In this document: piece after piece, positions 60,344-64,000 of the stretch | How positions within the stretch are numbered: the first letter of the stretch is position 1 | Layout of the letters: every line of letters starts with the position of its first letter | NCBI RefSeq assembly: GCF_000384215.1 | Contig: NZ_KB913032.1 | Location: forward strand, 5,137,602 to 5,201,601 | Length of the DNA: 64,000 nucleotides | Source of the DNA: Amycolatopsis alba DSM 44262 | Lineage (GTDB): Bacteria > Actinomycetota > Actinomycetes > Mycobacteriales > Pseudonocardiaceae | Reading direction: 5' to 3' | Translations under genes and position numbers: made by a program | Notes under the pieces: model-generated | What the model was told of the DNA's origin: nothing | Database searches by the model: none | Seen by the model: the letters and a program-made list of their open reading frames with translations, nothing else

Positions 60344-62098
60344 ATGCGGAGATCAGGCTGGCTTGCGCTCGCCTTCGGCGGGCTCGTCGGGGCGTTGGTG
60401 ATCGTTCTCCTCGCGACCGTCGTCACCCCGCCGTCGAACGCGGCACGGACCGACTGCGTCGGACTGGTCATCAGTTCCTCCACGGAGAAGGGCGACCTGA
60501 TCGCCGAACTGGCCGGGCGGTACAACAACACCGGCCGGACGTTCGGCGACGGCCGGTGCGCGAAGGTCGAGTCGTTCAAGAAGACCTCGGGTGCCACGCT
60601 CGACCTCATCGCCGACGGCTGGAACGACGTCGACCAGCGGCAGCCCGAACCCCAGGTCTGGCTGCCGAGTTCGTCGCTCTGGCTCGATCTGCTGCGCCAG
60701 CGCGGCAAAGGGGGCCTGATCCAGGACGGCACGAAGACCTCGCTCGCGACGAGCCCGATGGTGATGGCGATGCCGGAGCCGATGGCCAAGGCGATGGGCT
60801 GGCCGGACACGAGCATCGGCTGGGGTGACGTGCTGGCGGTGAACCAGAACGGCGGCTGGGCGTCGAAAGCCGGGGCGAACGCCCAGTGGGGGAACTTCAC
60901 GCTGGGCAAGGACAACCCGCGGCGGTCGACGTCCGGGCTCGCCGCGACCATCGCGACCTACTTCGCGGCCACCGGCGGCGACTACACCAAGATCGGGACG
61001 ACCGAAGCCGTCCGGTTCGTCCGCGGCATCGAGGCGTCGGTCGCCTACTACAGCGACGATTCGGTGGCCTTCCTGAAGACGCTGTACGACGAGGACCGCA
61101 AGAAGCCCACGCCCTACATCAGCGCGATGGCGATGCAGGAGCAGATGGTCTACCTCTACAACCGCGGCGTGCCGACCGGTGATCCCGCGCAGCTGAACGG
61201 GAACCCCGTCCCGCCGGTGCGCCCGCTGGTCGCGGTGCACCCGAAGGAAGGGACGATGCTGATCGACCATCCCTTCCTGGTCACCGCGAAAGCGTCGCCG
61301 GAACAGCAGGAGGCGGCGAAGGATCTCTACGCCTTCCTGCTGGAACCCGACCAGCAGAAACGCTTCCGGGAACTCGGGTTCCGCGACCCCGGCGGCAACG
61401 GGAGCCAGGAGCTGGCCGAGGTCGTGCGCACCAAGGACACGCGGGAAACCCCGAAGATCGAGGTCCCGACCGGAGACCAGATCCAGAAGATGCTGGACGG
61501 CTGGGAGTACACGCAACGGCGCGGCCGGATCCTGCTGGTGCTGGACCTGTCCGGATCGATGAAGGATCCGTTCGACAAGAACCGCAAGGACAAGCCGTAC
61601 TCCGATCGCCGGATCGACCTGCTGAAACCCGCGATCAAGAAACAGCTCGAATATCTGCATCCCGAGGACGAGGTCGGGCTGTGGACGTTCTCGGACGGGT
61701 ACGAGGAAGAGATGCCGATCGGCAAGGTGAAGAACGTCCGCGGGCCGATGATCGACCTGGTCGAAAACCTGGTCCCGAAAGGAAACACGGCGCTGTACAA
61801 GACCGTGGCGGCCGCCAACGACAAGATGCGGCGGGAGTTCGACCCGAACGTCATCAACGCCATCGTCTTCCTGACCGATGGCGAGAACACCGGCGACGGG
61901 AGCAAGGACGACATGCTCAAGGCCGTCGACGCCGAACGGCTGGACAACTCCGTCCGGATCTTCACGATGGCCTACGGCGCGCAGGCGGACGGCCGCGTTC
62001 TCGACGAGATCGCGCAGAAGTCCAAGGCCCGCAGCTACCAGGCCGTCGACCCGCAGAGCATCGACAAGATGTTCGTCAACGTCTTCAGTAACTTCTGA
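60344..62098 (+). CDS. Membrane-anchored substrate-binding protein/VWA domain fusion
   Basis: A 584-residue protein. An N-terminal hydrophobic segment (about 5-27) acts as signal anchor. Residues about 35-390 resemble a type 2 periplasmic-binding-protein fold (VISSSTEKGDLIAELAGRYN, LDLIADGWNDV, SYISAMAMQEQMVYLYNRG). A VWA domain starts near residue 400 with the MIDAS motifs DLSGSM, a conserved Thr in KGNTALY and LTDGENTGDG. The start at 60344 has GAGGGGCGG upstream. Fusions of this sort are seen in Streptomyces but I know of no defined function. By order it works with the WD40-KAP protein, perhaps reporting an extracellular ligand. Confidence 0.85.
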   Translation: MRRSGWLALAFGGLVGALVIVLLATVVTPPSNAARTDCVGLVISSSTEKGDLIAELAGRYNNTGRTFGDGRCAKVESFKKTSGATLDLIADGWNDVDQRQPEPQVWLPSSSLWLDLLRQRGKGGLIQDGTKTSLATSPMVMAMPEPMAKAMGWPDTSIGWGDVLAVNQNGGWASKAGANAQWGNFTLGKDNPRRSTSGLAATIATYFAATGGDYTKIGTTEAVRFVRGIEASVAYYSDDSVAFLKTLYDEDRKKPTPYISAMAMQEQMVYLYNRGVPTGDPAQLNGNPVPPVRPLVAVHPKEGTMLIDHPFLVTAKASPEQQEAAKDLYAFLLEPDQQKRFRELGFRDPGGNGSQELAEVVRTKDTRETPKIEVPTGDQIQKMLDGWEYTQRRGRILLVLDLSGSMKDPFDKNRKDKPYSDRRIDLLKPAIKKQLEYLHPEDEVGLWTFSDGYEEEMPIGKVKNVRGPMIDLVENLVPKGNTALYKTVAAANDKMRREFDPNVINAIVFLTDGENTGDGSKDDMLKAVDAERLDNSVRIFTMAYGAQADGRVLDEIAQKSKARSYQAVDPQSIDKMFVNVFSNF

Positions 62099-62099
62099 C

Positions 62100-62597
62100 A
62101 TGGCCGAGCACGACAACCGCCCGTTCCACGTCGTCGCCGGCGTACTCGCGCTGATCGCCGGGCTGATCGGCCGCGCGGTGACGTACCCGCATCCCGCGGC
62201 CTGGCTCTTCGGCGCCGTCGCCGCTTTCGCCGCGCTGGTTCCCGCCGAGATCGCGTTCCTCGCGCTGAACGGCAGGCGATCGAAGCCGCCGAAAGGGAAA
62301 CCGGCGGGCTACGACCACTACAGCATGCTCGGGCGGGCGCTGACGGCCATCGAATCGGTGCAGCCGGGCGAAGCCGAGCTTTCCGGAGCGTTCAAGCGGG
62401 CGGTGGCTCGACTCGAAGACCGCAGGGGCCGGAACGCGCCCGAGGTCGTCGAACTGCAGGTCACGGTGAAGCAGACCACCGAGAAGCTGGAGCGACACGC
62501 ACGGGACGCGGACCCGGATCCGGTGATGCTCGTCGAACGGATGCGGCTGTACCGGGAAACGCTCGAAGAGGCCATCGCGGTGGTCGAACCACGCTGA
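62100..62597 (+). CDS. Small two-helix membrane protein of the KAP/VWA cluster
   Basis: A 165-residue protein starting one base after the VWA gene stop, so translation is coupled. Two hydrophobic segments (about 10-28 and 34-56) are followed by a charged cytosolic tail of about 110 residues with heptad-like helices (FKRAVARLEDRR...VTVKQTTEKLERHARDAD), which could form a coiled coil. I do not recognise the family. Its place as the third gene suggests a membrane adaptor between the anchored VWA protein and the cytosolic NTPase. This is inference from order. Confidence 0.75.
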   Translation: MAEHDNRPFHVVAGVLALIAGLIGRAVTYPHPAAWLFGAVAAFAALVPAEIAFLALNGRRSKPPKGKPAGYDHYSMLGRALTAIESVQPGEAELSGAFKRAVARLEDRRGRNAPEVVELQVTVKQTTEKLERHARDADPDPVMLVERMRLYRETLEEAIAVVEPR

Positions 62598-62598
62598 G

Positions 62599-62614
62599 TG
62601 TTCGGTGCCGAACA
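62599..62614. promoter_or_regulatory. 16-bp operator TGTTCGGTGCCGAACA (site 1)
   Basis: A perfect 16-bp palindrome just after the stop of the small membrane-protein gene and 33 bases before the next start. It differs from the site at 63778-63793 by one base in the centre. Placement in front of the operon that encodes a Crp/Fnr-type regulator suggests autoregulation by that protein. Confidence 0.75.
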
Positions 62615-62647
62615 GACTACGGCCGTGCGTCATGCTGATCTGACAGT

Positions 62648-63013
62648 ATGCCGTTGATCGGGCGCCGGGTTGTCGAGGGCGTGGAACATGTGGTCGTGCC
62701 GGTGGAGCACCGGTTCAGCCTGGAGGAAGCCGTGCTGGCGGTGATGGCCGCCAAAAGCACCGTGCGGCCCGCTCCAGGAATCAAGGTCGCTCCGCTGAAG
62801 GTCTCCGAGGTACGGTCAGCGCTGCTCTACGCGGCGAAACACGCCGACAGGCGACACCAGATCGTGGACAGCTATTTCGTCGAGGCCGAGGACGGGCCGT
62901 TGCACCGGCTGGCCGAGTGGATCAGATCGGAATTGGTCCGGCTGGGCATCTTCACCACGCACGACGGTTCCGCCGCCGGATCGGGTGGCCGATTCGGTTA
63001 CTCTCCGCGATAG
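62648..63013 (+). CDS. Hypothetical protein upstream of a Crp-type regulator
   Basis: A 121-residue basic protein without a signal peptide or a domain I recognise. It opens with MPLIGRRVVEGVEHVVVPVEHRFSLEEAVLAVM, carries a short helical region (SEVRSALLYAAKHADRRHQIVDSYFVE) and ends in a Gly/Ser-rich tail. No Shine-Dalgarno precedes the ATG, so the message may be leaderless. It lies under operator site 1 and 29 bases before the Crp-type gene, with which it is probably co-transcribed. Confidence 0.65.
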   Translation: MPLIGRRVVEGVEHVVVPVEHRFSLEEAVLAVMAAKSTVRPAPGIKVAPLKVSEVRSALLYAAKHADRRHQIVDSYFVEAEDGPLHRLAEWIRSELVRLGIFTTHDGSAAGSGGRFGYSPR

Positions 63014-63042
63014 GTGTTCACGACTGCCTGGGAGGGTGTTTC

Positions 63043-63744
63043 GTGGGTTTGGGCCCGGAGGCCGCCGAAGAGAGAGAACGTCCGTTCCTGGAGCGGCTGG
63101 ACGAACCCGTCCGTGCCCGGTTGCTGGAGATGGGTACCCCGCAGACCTACGAGAGCAGACAGGCGCTGATGCGGTCGGGTGAGCCCGGCGACTTCGTCAT
63201 GCTGCTGAGGCACGGCTACGTGAAGGTGACCAGCGCCGACCGGATGGGGGCGACGGTCATCCTCGACGTCGGCGTGCCCGGCGATCTGCACGGCGAGATC
63301 GCGGTGATCGCGGGCGGCATCCGGATGGCCGACGTCGTCGCCATCGAGGAAGTGCACGTCCGGCGGATCGCGGCGAGCGAGTTCAACCGGTTCCTGCTGG
63401 ATCATCCGGCGGCGATGCGGGAGGTGCTCGTCAGCGTCGCCCGCCGGTTCGTGCTCGCCCAGCGGCAGCGGACGCAGTCCTGGAAACCGCAGGCGGTGGC
63501 CAGGGTCGCGACCCGGCTGGACTACCTCGTCGACGTCTGTGGCATCCGGACGCCCGCCGGCTGGCGGATCGGGATCCCGCTGAGCCAGGACGAACTCGCG
63601 CAGTTCATCCCGATGGGCCGGACCATGGTCGCGCAGGCGCTGGACAAACTCCGGAAGGCGGGAGTTGTGGCCAGTTCGCGCCGTGCGATCACCGTTGTCG
63701 ATCGCGAGGCATTGCGGGTGATCACGGAAAAAGGTGTGACTTAG
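63043..63744 (+). CDS. Crp/Fnr family transcriptional regulator
   Basis: A 233-residue regulator. The cyclic-nucleotide-type beta-barrel spans about residues 15-125 (GEPGDFVMLLRHGYVKVTS, GDLHGEIAVIAGGIRMADVVAIEEVHVRRI). The C-terminal winged helix about 150-225 contains IPLSQDELAQFIPMGRTMVAQALDKLRKAGVV, the HTH_CRP signature. The exact cAMP-contact residues of E. coli Crp are only partly kept (GEIAV in place of GELGL), so the ligand is open. The GTG at 63043 is chosen because GGGAGGG lies six bases upstream. Matching operators lie on both sides of the two-gene unit (62599, 63778). Confidence 0.9.
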   Translation: MGLGPEAAEERERPFLERLDEPVRARLLEMGTPQTYESRQALMRSGEPGDFVMLLRHGYVKVTSADRMGATVILDVGVPGDLHGEIAVIAGGIRMADVVAIEEVHVRRIAASEFNRFLLDHPAAMREVLVSVARRFVLAQRQRTQSWKPQAVARVATRLDYLVDVCGIRTPAGWRIGIPLSQDELAQFIPMGRTMVAQALDKLRKAGVVASSRRAITVVDREALRVITEKGVT

Positions 63745-63777
63745 CTCACTGGCGTTGACCAGCGCGGGGTCAGGTTT

Positions 63778-63793
63778 TGTTCGGTTCCGAACA
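63778..63793. promoter_or_regulatory. 16-bp operator TGTTCGGTTCCGAACA (site 2)
   Basis: An inverted repeat with 7-bp arms TGTTCGG/CCGAACA, 72 bases upstream of the last gene's start and 33 after the Crp-type stop. Same spacing and arms as site 1; only one central base differs. The flanks TTT/GAA extend the symmetry slightly. Confidence 0.75.
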
Positions 63794-63865
63794 GAACTTC
63801 CGGTGAGGAGTGGGAACACTGCTTCCTGCCGCCAGTTTTCACCGATCAGGGGAGGGGTCGCAGAG

Positions 63866-64000
63866 ATGCAGGTGCTGACCTCAGGCCATTACAACGCGCA
63901 CACCCACGCCGTACTTTCCGTCGACATCGTCGGTTCGTCCAAGGCCAGCGATGACCTGCTGGACCCGATGAAGACCGAGATGGAAACGCTGGTTTCCCGC
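63866..64000 (+). CDS. Partial gene, N-terminus resembling a nucleotide-cyclase-like domain
   Basis: The ATG at 63866 follows GGGGAGGGG by eight bases. The frame is open to the window end, giving 45 residues. The segment AVLSVDIVGSSKASDD resembles the first strand of class III nucleotidyl cyclases (D-I-x-G-[FS]-[ST]), where the Asp binds metal. Too little is visible to say whether it is active. Its neighbour is a Crp/Fnr regulator and its promoter carries operator site 2, so a cyclase or cyclase-like sensor would fit. Identification is tentative. Confidence 0.5.
   Translation, partial: MQVLTSGHYNAHTHAVLSVDIVGSSKASDDLLDPMKTEMETLVSR

Overview
The window is high-GC DNA with codon third positions almost always G or C. 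It has actinomycete gene families throughout: AfsR/SARP regulator, OtrA/TetM-type GTPase, snapalysin, DasR-type operators, an IS30-HTH/GbsR regulator beside a P450 and [3Fe-4S] ferredoxin, and an EtfD-like Fe-S reductase. Gene content and the abundant intergenic hairpins suggest a Pseudonocardiaceae member, most like Amycolatopsis. This assignment is inference. It reads as a chromosomal segment with about 53 genes. I saw no rRNA, tRNA, CRISPR array or complete insertion sequence.

Layout. 1-7.2 kb: end of an inositol-monophosphatase gene, a GT4 glycosyltransferase with a possible Shine-Dalgarno-masking RNA fold, a GNAT-like protein, an M14 peptidase, and an LLM oxidoreductase downstream of a TetM/OtrA-like GTPase. 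7.3-14.1 kb: a four-gene aminosugar uptake operon (binding protein, two permeases, GH3 hexosaminidase) with a DasR-like operator, a DoxX protein, and a secreted RICIN-domain metalloprotease with a second DasR-like core. 14-24 kb: TPR protein, thioesterase/TetR pair with a clear operator, GAF-SpoIIE phosphatase, ArsC-like protein, AfsR-type regulator with a possible ATT start, and MocR regulator. 24-37.3 kb: aldo/keto reductase, epoxide hydrolase/WYL pair, MerR/MFS pair, sulfatase-fold membrane protein, PhoD phosphatase, HtpG and a secreted M1 peptidase. Two related repeat-rich gaps (25.0-25.5 and 35.3-35.8 kb) carry inverted copies of a roughly 250-bp element.

37.3-43.8 kb: an iron-siderophore ABC importer behind an iron box that overlaps the ATPase start codon, and a manganese-type ABC importer behind an 18-bp palindrome. 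44-46.5 kb: EtfD-like Fe-S membrane reductase and a small cysteine-rich protein. 46.9-54.4 kb: an operon of a YqiJ/NfeD-like membrane protein, a flotillin and a 1,627-residue AAA+ ATPase. 54.4-57.5 kb: IS30-HTH/GbsR regulator, P450, ferredoxin and snapalysin. 57.7-62.6 kb: a WD40-KAP NTPase, a membrane-anchored binding-protein/VWA fusion and a small two-helix membrane protein, which look like one sensing or effector system. 62.6-64 kb: a Crp/Fnr regulator between two nearly identical 16-bp operators, the second in front of a partial gene whose N-terminus resembles a nucleotide-cyclase metal-binding strand.

The strongest candidates for undescribed biology are the WD40-KAP/VWA cluster, the flotillin/AAA+ operon, the Crp regulon at the right edge, and the families of long near-perfect hairpins with shared stem sequences in gene-end gaps.
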